From contig JASDDO010000024.1 in assembly GCA_030015575.1 (NCBI GenBank), forward strand, positions 215,222,996 through 215,286,995: a stretch of DNA of 64,000 bases. Reading direction: 5' to 3'. Positions 21,675-35,330 of this stretch are shown piece by piece. The translations under genes and the position numbers were made by a program. The first letter of the stretch is position 1; each line of letters begins with the position of its first letter. Source of the DNA: Agapanthus africanus (Eukaryota; Streptophyta; Magnoliopsida; Asparagales; Amaryllidaceae). The notes beneath the pieces are model-generated. The model made no database searches. It had not been told where the DNA came from and saw only the letters and a program-made list of their open reading frames with translations.

Positions 21675-24440
21675 ATGGACGGTTCTCCAAGAGAGATACT
21701 ACCCTATACGTGGTCCTCTTCCAACTTGTCTTTTTATTCCACCAGCCAAAGGAGATAATTTTGAAATAAAACCCCACTTTATCAAACTGTTGCCTAAATT
21801 TCACGGGCTAGAGTCCGAAGAAGCATACGTTTTTATAAACAAATTCGAAAACGTATGTGTAATGATGGGTACGTCACAACTGTCAGTAGATGCTATGCGC
21901 TTGCGTCTTCTCCTGTTCACTTTGTGCGATTTAGCCGAAAAATGGCTTTATAACACTGCCACACATTCTATTTCTAAATGGAATGAATTCGGTGTAGCAT
22001 TCCTTAAGAAATTTTATCCCAGTCATAGGACCGCCCGTGTTCGGAGCGAAATCAACCAGTTTGCCCAGCTTCCAAATGAACCATTTTGAAAATGCTTTGA
22101 ATGGTTCAAAGATCTGCTTGTCCAATGTCCTCATCACGGAATCCATAGATGGGATCTGTGCCAAATTATATATGAGGGCATTAATCCAACGACAAAACAG
22201 ATGCTTGAAACCATGTGTCAATGTTAATTCCTTTCTAAAGACGATGGTGAGGCTTGGAAATACCTGGAAGATCTCGCTGAACAAACTTTGCAGTGGGAAA
22301 GCATTAGTCCACCATCATCTAGGGGAAGTATCCATCAGCTCGAGACTTCCATCGCAGTGAAAGCCGAAATGGCTGCGATACAAAGGAAACTCGATCCTAT
22401 AGAAAACAAAGTCTCTTCAGCCTCCCTAAACCAGGCGACGCTCCCTAAAACCGTGTGTGGATGCTGTTCCGATTCATCACATCTGATGGAAGAATGTCCT
22501 TTGAATTCTCCGTTTCAAGGTCAATAACACACTAATGCCGCTTTTCAGCAACGACCTAGAAACGATTCTTATTCTTCCACATATAATCAGGGTTGGAGGA
22601 ATCACCCTAATTTTGCTTGGAACCAACACCAAACTCAAACTCAAAATACGGTTTCAAACAAAATAACTATCAAAGGGCTCCCCCACGACAACAACAACCA
22701 CCACAGAGTCAGCACCCCTTTCAAGCACAAACTTTTCAAAATCCGGCCAATAATTCTGCACCTTATAATAATTCTTTCCAAACGGCCGGTACCGAAAACT
22801 CCTCTGCACTCGAACAAACCTTGGATTTGTGTATGAAACATACCATGCAAATGTCGGTTGATATAAGGTCTTCTATCGACACCATAAGGAATGATTCCGC
22901 CTCCCACGTTGAGAGTACAAAATCGATAGAAGCACAAATTGCACAATTAAATGCCGCGATGAGTGCTAGAGAGAAAGGAAAACTTCCATCTCAACCCCTA
23001 CCGAATCCTGGCCACTCACATAATGTAAATGACATTACCACGTTGAGATCTGGAAGAGTGATGAACAACCAAGTCAGTGAACAGGTTGATAATGAGGAAT
23101 CAATCAATGATACCCCTGCTTCCACTTCTAACCCTATTTCGTCTAGTAGTCCTTCTTCCGAGCCTATTCTCCGTTTTCCCCTAGGCTCGAACTCTCTGCC
23201 TACCTCTTTGACTCAACCTAACACGATCCCAACTCCAATTCTGGGATCCGTTCCACCCTCTCGATCTTCTCCAATATTGGACCCAACTCTTATTAATAAA
23301 GCTCCTTATCCAAATAGGTTAAGGGGTAACATACCAAGTCCACAAATGGAGAAGATTGTGGAAGTTTTTAAGCAAGTTAACATAAATATCCCTCTCCTTG
23401 ATGCTATACAAAAAGTTCCGTCCTATGCGAAAATTCTAAAGGACTTGTGCACTAGGAAGAGAAAAAATCAAGTACCGAAAAATGTGTTCATGATGAGTAA
23501 TGTAAGCACAGCTTTTACCCAGCAATTACCTAAGAAACGTAAAGACCCAGAGAGTCCTACAATATCTATTTCTATTGGGGGTAAAAATATCAATCGTGCT
23601 CTACTCGATTTAGGTGCTAGTGTTAACTTGCTTCCATATTCAGTGTATGAGCAGTTAGGTATCGGAGAGTTGAAACCTGCCCACTGCACTCTCCAGATGG
23701 AAGATCGATATATTACCCAACCTAGGGGTGAGTTAGAAGACATATTAATCAAAGTTGGGGAATTTATATTCCCTGTGGACTTCATAGTTATTGATACACA
23801 GCTGTAGTAAACCCACGGAAATAAATTCCGGTGATTCTAGGTCGGCCTTTTCTAACGACTTCCAACGCTCTATGAATCTATCATTCGGGAAAATGTCAAT
23901 TGAGCTTAACATTTACAAGTTGGGAAGTAAACCCTCCGAACCCTCTGCTCAAGTATGTTCTGTCGAAAGGATGGATTCCGACAGCAGCGATTTTGAACAG
24001 TTTCACGATACCGATCTAGACTCCCTTAATACGTTGTTGTTTGACCCCGCTATATATTATACATATACAGACCTTTCTATCGAGCTGACCTTTCTATCGA
24101 GCTGTTCGGGTCAACATCTAACGCTTATTATGAACTTTTTATAGAGTCTGAGTATCATCCCGTTCTTTCTGATGAGATTATTCTTCGAGATATCGATGAA
24201 ATCTTTGAAGAAATTTTCGCTGAAGAACTTGCATTCTTAGAAGACATGGGAGTTGTGATGAATCAACCCCAAACCAAAGAAGTTGAATCACCACCCCTTC
24301 TTCTTAACAATAACAAGAATGCGAGTAATCCATCATCATTATTTCGTCTCTACAAATCGAGACATAAACCCGTTCTATTACACCACTTATCTCTTCCCCA
24401 CTTCTTCTTGGCTATATATAACATATTCTTCCACTAACCG
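21675..24440 (+). pseudogene. Athila-type gag-protease pseudogene of element 2
   Basis: The coding region is better kept than in element 1. Gag core (about 21750-22280) has DAMRLRLLLFTL, AEKWLYN, FLKKFYPSH and DLLVQCPHHGIHRWDL. The zinc knuckle is intact, CX2CX4HX4C (CGCC..H..C, about 22456-22500). A 396-residue open frame (22617-23807) carries the C-terminal gag linker and the protease with DLGASVNLLPYSVYEQLG. Breaks include loss of about 75 bp after the start codon (frameshift), a TGA at 22087-22089, TAA stops near 22226 and 22525, a frame change near 22660, and a one-base loss near 23800 that ends the protease frame. Downstream, SIELNIYKLGSKPSEP continues in another frame to about 24440, where coding ends without a polymerase. 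Confidence 0.85.
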
Positions 24441-25916
24441 GTGCGTTACATTGATAAAATATTCGAATGTTTGGTATTGACTTTTGGTCTTTGTAAAGCA
24501 TTATATTGACCAATAACTTTACCCCTTTTTATGATTTTAAAAGTTTAACATTGTTCAACTCAAGTTTGGGGGGGGGGGATATTTTGGCTCTTAAAAATAA
24601 AATTTGTACACAAAATTGTGAGCCAAAAATAAGTTTGGGGGAGGTTTTCACGTTCATTTATTCTTGTCCCCGTTGATAACTTTTCCTCCCAAGTCTACAG
24701 ATTTTGAGATTTTAAAGACGACAATAGTGAGGACACTGCTGTAAACAGGTTTGGGGGAGATTTGTGCTTATTTACGCATTACTTTGCATTACACTTTGCA
24801 TAAGCACAAATTTTTTTTCTTTGATAATGAAAGATTAGAAAGTAAAAAATTACATTTAGAATATTGGAAGAGTTTAAGAAAAACAAGAAAGTTAGATGTT
24901 TTCTTAAACGAAACTAGTAATAAATAGTTATGAGCCGTTGTTCAAGGGTTAATAAGATGAAGGTAGTCACTAATCTGTGGATAAAAATAAGTCTGAAAAA
25001 TAGTCCATATTCTTAAGGCCAAATATTTAAACGTTGATACCCTACTATACGCACTTACACACGTCTTGAAACTCAGGATAGTAGAGGATATCTTGAAATG
25101 CTCTTGTCTAAAAAGCCAAAGTACGAAGAAAATACAAATGAAGCATAAAAGTATAAAATGGTGAAGAAAAATGAACACTGGTTTTGTAAATCACCCAGGC
25201 AGCATAAAAAAATATAGCGAGGGTGCTTCATCACCTATTGCCTTAGACCAACTGGTTTGGGAGCCACTGCTAAGCCTTAGGTGTTGCAAGATGAGAAAAT
25301 TGCTAATTATGCCTAATAAGTGAGCACATTTAGTAATCGGCCGGTTAGTACCTCAAGAAGTATTAACGGTCACATGAAAAATGTGTGAGCAATTCCATCC
25401 AAAATATTCACCGACTAAAATGTATTAAGGTAGATGGATAAGAGTATGATAGCTTGAATTGAATTCTCCGGGTGTAGGGATGTCTTGTACACACACGTAG
25501 GGGTTTATGATCGATGTTTGGAAGAAAGGTAGTGAGGAAGACTAAAGGCGATGTTTTATTGAGGGATGGTGTGATTTCTAATATCTTTTCATGACCATTA
25601 AGATAGGGTTCATGGCAACCGAAAAGATAGTGTAGTTGGAAACTCTTATTTTCAAGTTCTTTTCTTTTATAGTTCTTATCTTTATATATAATTTTCACCA
25701 TATTTCTTTTATTATTGGATTTTGTGGGTGTAATCTGCTGAAAACCCTCAGAAGACAACACTCCTCCTACTAGGGACACCTAGAGGTTTAACGGTTTATT
25801 GCACGTGCTCAGTGCAATCGTGTTGCCTACGAAAGTGTGCTAGTTATTTTTCCTTTTTCTTTCTATTTTTTTCCCTCCTTCTCTTGAATAAATAGTTTGC
25901 TCGGGATGATCAAAGT
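24441..25916 (+). other. Conserved noncoding 3' block of element 2
   Basis: Counterpart of 11020-12713 in element 1. G-runs recur at about 24561-24578 (a run of ten or so G), 24631-24645 and 24749-24759, in the same order and spacing. No sense ORF above background is present, and no reverse transcriptase, RNase H or integrase motif was seen. Confidence 0.65.
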
Positions 25917-25930
25917 CAAGTTTGGGGGTA
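25917..25930 (+). other. Polypurine tract of element 2
   Basis: CAAGTTTGGGGGTA lies just before the 3' LTR start at 25933, at the same offset as in element 1, with G-run intact and one T interrupting the purine stretch. Confidence 0.65.
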
Positions 25931-25932
25931 TT

Positions 25933-26214
25933 TGTTCAGTCGAAAATAATGCACTTTTAACATGACAATTTTCTTACTTTTCTTAATCATCTAAAGGTGT
26001 TTATTATAAATATAACACATATTAGAAGTTCATCTGCAAAATATCATTTACCATGTGTTTATATATTATAATCAAAATTATGCAGGAAATTGTATGTTTA
26101 ATATTTTTACACATAATATTTTGTATGTCAAATATAACTAACATTGTTCATTGAAGATATTCGGAAAGATTAGCTCAGGTTAGATATCAGGAATCAAGAA
26201 TCTGCAGATAAAGT
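25933..26214 (+). repeat. 3' LTR of element 2, first part
   Basis: It starts TGTTCAGTCGAAAATAATGC and is collinear with 18943-19223. It stops at CAGATAAAGT, where element 3 enters. The last five bases (AAAGT, 26210-26214) are the target duplicated by element 3. Confidence 0.9.
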
Positions 26215-29118
26215 TGTCACACCCCGCTTTCCAGAATGCGCTAAGATCGGCACGTGACAGAGCCAACCATGCTACCTGTGGTTAGGAAATATCCCTCCAC
26301 AGTCATATTACGACTGTCTATAAGATATCAAGAACAACAGAAATAAAATAAACTATCTAATATATGTCCATGTGCCAGAATAAACGAGTCAAGAAATAAT
26401 ATGCGGAAGCAATAAATCCAATAAACAGTAACAATATGGAAAGTACGTCCCAAATACGGGCTCACATCAGGAAATGAAAATGCTGAAAGAAAACTAAACT
26501 AAAATACTAATAGGATCCTCACAGCTCGGCCTGTCGGCTAAAATACTCATGGCCAGCCTGCGACAAAGATAGAGGATCTGGGCCATGCAAAACCCAGACG
26601 TCAGTGCGTCATAATATTAATAATAATAAGCAACCAGGATGTAACAAGATATGCAGGCATGAATTATAAATAGTAACATGAATGTAATAAGTAAACACGG
26701 ATATAGAACAGTGAAGAGTATCAGTATTTGTGACGTGCAGTGATAAAACTAAACTGTGCTACCGGGTTATCTATTCTAAAATTTGTTTGAAATCAATTAG
26801 TGTACTCCTCCATGTAACTCAAAGAATATATGTCGTTATCCCCCGGGACCACGGATCAGGTAGTGGGAGTCATGAATGACTCTGTCCCGTTATCCCCCAG
26901 GACCACCGATCAAGTAAGAATCACGAATGATTCTGTCCCATTATCCCACGGGACCACGGATCAAGTAATACCCTTTTAAGCTACACTTCAGTTACACTTT
27001 TGATTTTCCCATACCCCCAAGGTTATGTGTTTAAGTCGGGTATTGATAATCTGGATCTAATGCCAACACAGGATCAAGCAGGTACAGGTTTGTCTATGTA
27101 GACAACATGATACGTCCGTCGGGACGACAAGTCAGGATTGTCGGCATTAGGAATAGGATCAAGTAACAGGTCAAGTAGTGGTGTATCAGGTCATGTCAGG
27201 TAGTGCACATGCATCAAATGGATGCCCAACAGTAAATGTAGCAAGTATCGAATCAGGGTAAAAGTACGGATGTACGGTAAAGCATGGATGCACAAATGTC
27301 TATCAGGAGTTATATCATGACTATGTAGGATGCACATTATCAAGCATGGGGTATTAATGTAACAGTAATATGAATTAATATGACATGGTATGCAACTAGA
27401 TAAATATAATTAATGGTATGGATACACAATAAAATATGGATGCAAAAATATCTATCAGGGGTTACATCTACAGCTCCATGATTATGTAGGATGCACATTA
27501 TCAATTATGGGGTACTAATGTAACAGTAATATGAATTAATATAATCTTTAGATGTAGCTACACATATAATAAATGATATGGATGCATACGGGTATCCGAA
27601 AACAGTAAACTTTAATATGGATGTATAATGCAATCAACATGTGATATTTTTATTCATATGGATGCAAAATAAGATACATAGCATTTAGCAAGATGAACTT
27701 GCCTGAACGGATCACACGACGGGGTGCGCACGCTGCGTCCGACGTCGGGTAAACATCGCAACGCACACACGGCACACGGGACAGATCCAGGCAAGGCAAG
27801 AAGGTAACCACGCTGGATGGGAATGTCTATAGGGTTGCCTGGATCGGCGGCGGCGTCACAGCTCCGGCGATCACCGAAAACAAGAATTCAAGAAAAGAAA
27901 TAAGAAGAAGAAGAAGAGAGAGAGAGAGAGGAAGTGGGTTCTGGGTTGGTGCTCCAGGGTCAGGGGTCGACAAGAACAGAGGGGTGATGACGACGAGGTC
28001 GTGGGTTCATCGACGGTGAGGTTTCACCACGAGGTAAGGGGTTGCGGTAGTTGCAGGGGTCGGGTTCTGTGCAGGGGAGGAGCTCGGGGTTGGCTTGGGG
28101 TGTTGGTGAAGAGGAGGGAAGGTGATGGTGGTGGTGATGAGGCCGACGAAGAAGATCGGCGGCGAGGGGCGACGTGGGTGCAGGCGAGGTCGGAGTTGTG
28201 GGATTTCTTGGTGTCAGGGGTGTGCAGGGAAAGCTCTGGGTGCAGGGAGGAGGAGAGAAGGTCGAGGTGAAGGGGATAGAGACACCGGAGTTCGGAGTGA
28301 GGCGAGGGTGAAGGCGGCTGAGGTTAGGGTGGTTGGGTTCGCGAGAGGTGAGGCGGCAGAATTTAAAGAAAAAGAGGAAGAAGGAAGGTGGGCGTAGTGG
28401 AGGGAGGGAGGTGACGGGATCCTCGCGAGGAACAGTGATCACGAGAGGAGAGAGAGAGGGAGAGGGAGAGGGAGAGATTCTGTTAAAAATTTTGATTTTT
28501 AAAAAAAATATTTTTAGTTATAATGATTTTATACGTATAAATATATATATAATAACAATTAGAATATATTAATATAATATTAGTTAATTTTGGGTTTTTT
28601 TGGCTAATACAAAAATAGTCCAAAACACGCCCGGGTCGGGTCTAAAATTACGGTTTGAAAGTGTCAACCAAAATCAAAATAGGATATCCGGGTAACGAAA
28701 ATGCATATCCCTAAGAATGGATGCACGTAGCGTGCACGTAGCAATCTAAACGGGTCTGTTTCACCAAACGGAACGAGAACAAGATGCGCGGATGCTACGA
28801 CAGGGTTAGGGGTATCATGCAGGCCATGCTATATATATTTAAAATATTTTACTTGGTTATAATTGTATTATAAAAAAAATGCAGATGCTCGATAATGCAA
28901 GTATCCAGTACATAAAAATGTAAGTGCACGGATCCACATAACAAGCCGGGATAAATGATAAACAGGAATCAAGACGGGTTTCCAGCAAGCGGGTCGGGTC
29001 AGATGCAAATACATATGTCAAATACACTATTCGCACCCAAAACACAGTAAATAAAGAAAATACCATAAATCAAGAAATACTCAAAATAGAACTGGTATAA
29101 ATAAACTTGGGTGTTATA
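26215..29118 (-). repeat. 3' LTR of element 3
   Basis: It is 2904 bp and pairs with 33846-39153 minus the inserted solo LTR. Internal direct repeats include three copies of a GTTATCCC..GGGACCACGGATCA word (about 26834-26970) and two copies of a roughly 130-bp unit with TGTAGGATGCACATTATCAA (about 27290-27400 and 27430-27545). A (GA)n run lies at 27903-27932, and a TATACGTATAAATATATATAT stretch near 28530 corresponds to the expanded TA run in the other LTR. The proline-rich open frames at 27960-28442 lie entirely within this LTR. Confidence 0.9.
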
Positions 29119-29187
29119 TTATACCCAATTACAAAAGATTTACGTCCTCGAAATTCCCGGAACAAGAAAAGATAAACAATCATGAAC

Positions 29188-32100
29188 TTATAAGAAAAGA
29201 TCTGGAAACTTCTGTCGAATCTCGTCTTCTCGTTCCCAAGTCGATTCTCCGTGCGAGCGATTTCCCCATGAAACAAGTACGAGAGGGATAACCTTGTTCT
29301 TGAGGACCTTTTCTCTTCGATCAACAATCGACATCGGTCGTTCTTCAAAGGTCAAATCCTCCCTTACAGTCAGCTCTGAATGATCTATCACGTGTGTTTC
29401 ATCTCGAACATACTTACGGAGTTAAGATACATGAAACGCGTCATGAACATTCGCCAAAGACGGTGGTAAAGCCAATCGATAAGCCACTTCTCCAACACGC
29501 TCCATAATCTCGAAAGGCCCCACGAATCGAGGACTAAGCTTGCCTCGACTCCCAAAACGAATCACTCCTCTAGTCGCTGATATCTTTAAGAATACAAGAT
29601 CACCAACAACGAACTCTAGAGCTCTTCTCGATGTATCGGCCGAACTCTTCTGTCAATCCTGCGCTTCCTTCATGTGATTCCAGATAGTATTAACCTTCTC
29701 TACTGTTTGTACGATCAAATCCAGTCCCAACAATCTTCGTTCTCCAATATCGTCCCAACAAACAGGTGAGCGACATTTGCGACCATATAACGCTTCGAAT
29801 GGAGCCATCTGAATAGTCGCCTGAAAACTGTTATTGTAAGAAAACTCCACCAAGTGTAGATGATCCTCCCATGAACCCTTGAAGTCCAACATGCAAGCTC
29901 TCAATATATCTTTAAGAGTTTGGATCGTTCTCTCCGACTGGCCATCTGTCTAGGGATGATAAGTAGTGCTAAACTTCAATCGCGTCCCCAAACTTTCTTG
30001 TAAACTCCTCCAGAAGTGCGATAAGAATCGGGTGTCACGGTCGGAAACGATGCTCACAGGTACTCCATGCAATCTCACAATCTCCTGCATGTACCGTTCT
30101 GCTAATGCATCCGTTGACTGACCAACTCGAAATGGTATGAAATGAGCTGTCTTGGTCAATCGATCAACAATCACCCAAATTGCATTGTTGCCCTTTGGAC
30201 TCCGCGGTAAAGCTGTCATGAAATCCATGGTTATATGTTCCCACTTCTATTAAGGAATCAGAAGTGGTTGCAATAAACCACCAATCATTGGATATTCAGC
30301 CTTAACTTGCTGACACACCAAACACTTCTCTACAAAGCGGGCAATCTCCCTTTTCATACCTTCCCACCAGAAATGCTGTCTTAGATCACGGTACATCTTC
30401 GTGCCTCTTGGATGTACGGAATATGCGGAACTGTGCGCTTCCTTCATAATTTCGTCGCGAATGTCTCCTTTCGGCACACACAAACGGCTACCATAACGCA
30501 ATGAACCATCTTCATGAATCAACAAGTCCATTCAAAGTCCCGCTTCTACCTGTTCTCGAAACTTCTGCAACCTTGGATCGTGCGATTGCGCTTCTTTAAT
30601 ATTATCGATCAACGACGACATTACTTGTAGCTGCATCAACTTTCCTGAAGAATGCGGTAACACGACCTTCAACTCGAATCTCCGAAAATCATCGATAAGC
30701 TCTCTCTGTGTTGTCAACATCCGAATTGCTGGCAACCGACTAAGCGCATTTGGCACTATATTAACTTTCCCCGGATGGTATTTTAGATCAAGATCATAGT
30801 CAGCCATCAGCTCCAACCATCTACGCTGCCTCATGTTAAGCTCTATCTGCGTGAAGACATACTTTAGGCTTTTGTGATCGGTGAATACTTCGACCCTTTC
30901 GTCCAGTAAGTAGTGTCTCCAAATCTTCAAAGCGAAAATCACTGCTGCAAGCTCCAAATCATGAGTTGGGTAATTCCTCTCATGGGTCTTCAATTGTCTT
31001 GATGCGTAAGCTATAACTTTTCCATGCTGCATCAAAACACATCCCAAACCTTTCCCAGATGCGTCGCTGTGAATCACCAATCCTCCGGAACCGTCTGGTA
31101 TGGTCAAAATAAGATAAGTTATCAATCTTTGCTTCAACGCCTCAAAAGCTGACGCACAACTATCCGTCCACACGAACGGTACTTCCTTTCGTGTAAGCTT
31201 GGTCAAAGGCTCATCCAAGCGAGCAAAATTCTCCATGAACCTTCTATATATCCGGCAAGCCCAAGAAAACTTCTGATCTCTGCTACGTTCTTCGGAATCG
31301 GCCAAACTTGAATTGCCGCAATCTTCTCAGGGTCAACGGCGATTCCATCTCCGGATACGACGTGCCCCAAAAAATTCACTTCTTCAAGCCAAAACTCGCA
31401 CTTGCTCATTTTTGCATAGAATCTTTCTTGCCTCAATGTCTGCAATGCGATCTTCAAGTATTCTGCATACTCTTCTGGGCACCTCGAGTAGACCAGAATA
31501 TTATCAATGAACACCACTATAAACTGCTCCAAGAACGGTGAAAAGATTCGGTTCATCAAGTCCATAAATATCGCCGGTGCATTCATGACTCCGAATGGAA
31601 TCACTAAATACTCGTAATGTCCATATCGAGTTTGGAACGCAGTCTTGCAAATATCTTCTAATTTAACTCGAACCTGATGATATCCGGGTCGCAAATCCAG
31701 CTTCGAGAATACCCTCGCGCCACTAAGCTGCTCGAATAATTCGCCAATGCGAGGGATCGGGTACTTGTTCTTAATAGTCACCCGGTTCAATTCTCGATAA
31801 TCGATGCACATACTCCGCGTGACATCTTTCTTCTTAACTAGAAGAACTGGAGCTCCCCAAGGTGAATTGCTGCTGCGAATCCAACCCTCTTCTAGCAATT
31901 CAGTAACCTGCTTCTTTATTTCTTCCAACTCCACTGGTACCATTGGATAGTACGCTTTTGAGATTGGCGCTGCACCAGGAACAAGATCGATCGTGAACTC
32001 CATATCTCATTTCGGCGGTAAATCCGAGATGTCCTCGAACACGTCCATAAACTCTCGAACTACAGCTGGCGCTTTCTCCTTATCAACTTCCATCGATGAA

Positions 32101-33617
32101 AGAACACTGTGTGTCGGCCTAGCTCTAAAATCGACTGGCCTGACAAAACTGCTACCTCCAGCAAAAACAAACTCCGGATGTCCGGGAATCTAGAAAATCA
32201 CTTTCTTTGCCCTACAATCAATGTGAGCGTGGAAAGTACCGAGAAAGTCCATTCCCAAGCCAACATCATAACTGCCGGTATCGATCACCAAGAAATCTGC
32301 AAATAACTCCCGTTCGCAAATAACAACAGAACAATCCTTGCACTCACTACTAGATATGATCTTCCCGTTCCCAGTGTGTATGTCCCAAAAACTAGACAGG
32401 GTCGTGCAAGAAATTGAGTGTGCAGCAATAAACTTGGACGACATAAAACAACGGGATGCACCAGAATTGAATAATTCTAATGTGGGAAAATCATGAACAA
32501 GTAGGATACCTGAAACAACTTCATCTGAAGCCTTGGCTTCTTCAGCCGTCAAAGTAAAGGCTCGAGCTTAATTAGGTCCCTGAGTTATCTGCTTCTGCTA
32601 CTGAATCTGCCTCTACGGCGGTTTCTGAGCATCCTCCTTCAAACGCAGCTTCGACGGGCAAACACTGACAGTATGATCAACTGATCCGCAAACCAAACAA
32701 AGTCCAAGCTTCCTTCGACAATCCTTATGTAGGTGTCCAGGTAGATGGCAGAATTCAAAAAACATCCTTCCCTTCTGCTCGGGTATGACGGGCTTCTTCA
32801 TAAGCACCACGCCACGTCGGTTTACCGGAATACCTCTGCGTACAGGAGCTCGGTTTGGCGTAAACGCCATCTTCCGTACCACAACTGCCTGCTTTTGCGT
32901 ACCCCCTATCTTCACTGATAAGCGCTGCTACTCTCGGGCTACTTTAAGAACTTACGAGAAAGTGGTCAATCCCAGAGATATAACGTGCCTCTGGATTTCC
33001 ACGTCCAAACTGCGCATAAATCTTCATGCCCTATCAGCTTCTTTGGCCACCAAAGGTCCCGCGAATCGACTGAGCCGTGTCCACTCAGCCGCATGCGCAT
33101 CCACGGATCCGCCATTCTGCTTCAAGCTGATAAACCTTTCTTCTATTTCTTCCCGTCCAGTCTGCGGAAAGAACTTCTCCAAGAAACTCTGCGAGAAAGT
33201 TGCCCAACTGATCGGCTTGGGCAAACGGGTCTCTTCCATAAGCCAACACTCACGGGCATAGTCCACCAATTGGATGCGTATAACATCCACTCTCTTGTCT
33301 TCCGGGATCTGTGCTGCAACGAGAAGATTCTCCGTATCGACCAGTTACTGCTCCGCTGGCAATGGCTCCTCCAACCCAGTGAAAATGGACAGACCAAGTC
33401 TCCTGAAATCCGCCACGGTACCCACACGCTCTACTGGTTTGGCCGCAACATTGTTTACGGACTGCTGGACGGTCCGCAAACCTTCCTGAAAAGCTTCGGC
33501 TTGCCGCTGGTTCAGTTCGGTTTGCCGCCTCTAGTTCTCTAGCATCCCACGAATTACTCCAAGCAATGCAGTGTCATCAACACGCCTATGGTACGATTGC
33601 AGATTTCTGTCCGCCAT
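29188..33617 (-). pseudogene. Gag-pol pseudogene of element 3
   Basis: Order from the start at 33617: gag (33617-32900), a CCHC zinc knuckle region (about 32780-32660), aspartic protease (about 32500-32200), reverse transcriptase (32003-31200), RNase H (31305-30700), integrase (30530-29650) and chromodomain ending LVSWGNRSHGESTWERED near 29200. The reverse transcriptase box reads FIDN, so the second catalytic Asp is replaced by Asn. The protease has NSGA in place of DSGA. The first stop comes early in gag (MLEN then stop), followed by several more stops and frame changes, including one near 31250. Domain order with integrase after RNase H defines Ty3/gypsy. It cannot encode active enzymes. 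Confidence 0.9.
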
Positions 33618-33821
33618 GATTTTGAAGCCAAAACACCGAAGAGGATTAGCATGATAAATAAGATTCAATAAACAGGATACAAGAAGAGTGATAGTTATGG
33701 ATTCAAGGATGTCAAGATAGCAATAAGGCAGGACATGCTCCTAGTTACGAGTATTCTGATTCGCGTATTGGGTCCAATACCCAACTACAAAAAGAATCAA
33801 ACCCGATTAACTTAAATCATA

Positions 33822-33835
33822 TGGCTTTGATACCA
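33822..33835 (-). other. Primer-binding site of element 3
   Basis: The minus strand reads TGGTATCAAAGCCA shortly inside the 5' LTR end. This matches the initiator tRNA-Met type site (TGGTATCAGAGC) used by many Ty3/gypsy and Copia elements, with one substitution. Confidence 0.7.
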
Positions 33836-35330
33836 AAACAAACTTTGTCACGCCCCGCTTCCCAGACTGCGCTAAGATCGGCACGTGACAAATCCAACCA
33901 TGCTACCTATAGCTAGGAAATATCCCTCCACAGTCACATTACAACTATCTATAAGATATCAAGAACAATAGAAATAAAATAAACTATCTAATACATGTCC
34001 ATGTGCCAGAATAAACGAGTCAAGAAATAATATGCGGAAGCAATAAATCCAATAAACAGTAACAATCTGGAAAGTACGTCCCAAATACGGGCTCACATCA
34101 GGAAATGAAAATGCTGAAAGAAAACTAAACTAAAATACTAACAGGATCCTCACTGCTCGGCCTGTCGGCTAAAATACTCCTGGACAGCTTGCGACAAAGA
34201 TAGAGGATCTGGGCCATGCAAAACCCAGATGTCAGTGCATCATAATATCAATAATAATAAGCAACCAGGATGTAACAAGTTATGCAGGCATGAATTATAA
34301 ATAGTAACATGAATGTAATAAGTAAACACGGATATAGAACAGTGAAGAGTATCAGTATTTGTAACGTGCAGTGATAAAACTAAACCGTGCTACCGGGTTA
34401 TCTATTCTAAAGTTTGTTTGAAATCAATTAGTATACTCCTCCATGTAACTCAAAGAATATGTACCGTTATCCTCCGGGACCACGGATCAGGTAGTGGGAG
34501 TCATGAATGACTCTGTCCCGTTATCCCCCGGAACCACGGATCAAGTAAGAATCACGAATGATTCTGTCCCATTATCCTCCGGGACCACGGATCAAGTAAT
34601 ACCCTTTTAAGCTACACTTCAGTTATACTTTTGATTTCCCCATACCCCCAAGGTTATGTGTTTAAGTCAGGTATTGATAATCTGGAACTAATGCCAACAC
34701 AGGATCAAGCAGGTACAGGTTTGTCTATGTAGACAACATGATACGTCCGTCGGGACGACAAGTCAGGATTGTTGGCATTAGGAATAGGATCAGGTAACAG
34801 GTCAAGTAGTGATGTATCGGGTCATATTAGGTAGTGCACATGCATCAAATGGATGCCCAACAGTAAAATGTAGCAAGTATCGAATCAGGGTAAAAGTACG
34901 GATGTACGGTAAAGCATGGATGCACAATTATCTATCAGGGGTTACATCATGACTATGCAGGATGCACATTATCAAGCATGGGGTATTAATGTAACAGTAA
35001 TATGAATTAATATGACATGGCATGCAACTAGATATATAAAATTAATGGTATAGATACACAATAAAACATGGATGCACAAATATCTATCAGTGTTACATCT
35101 ACAGCTCCATGACTATGTAGGATGCATATTATCAATTATGGGGTACTAATGTAACAGTAATATGAATTAATATAATCTTTAGATGTAGCTACACATATAA
35201 TAAATGATATGGATGCATACGGGTATCCGAAAACAGTAAACTTTAATATGGATGTATAATGCAATCAACATGTGATATTTTTATTCATATGGATGCAAAA
35301 TAAGATACATAGCATGTAGCAAGATGAACT

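Noticed and set aside
27960..28442. 160-residue proline-rich minus-strand frame in element 3
   Set aside because: It falls inside the LTR and is disrupted in the partner LTR (37856-38260). No domain is recognisable.
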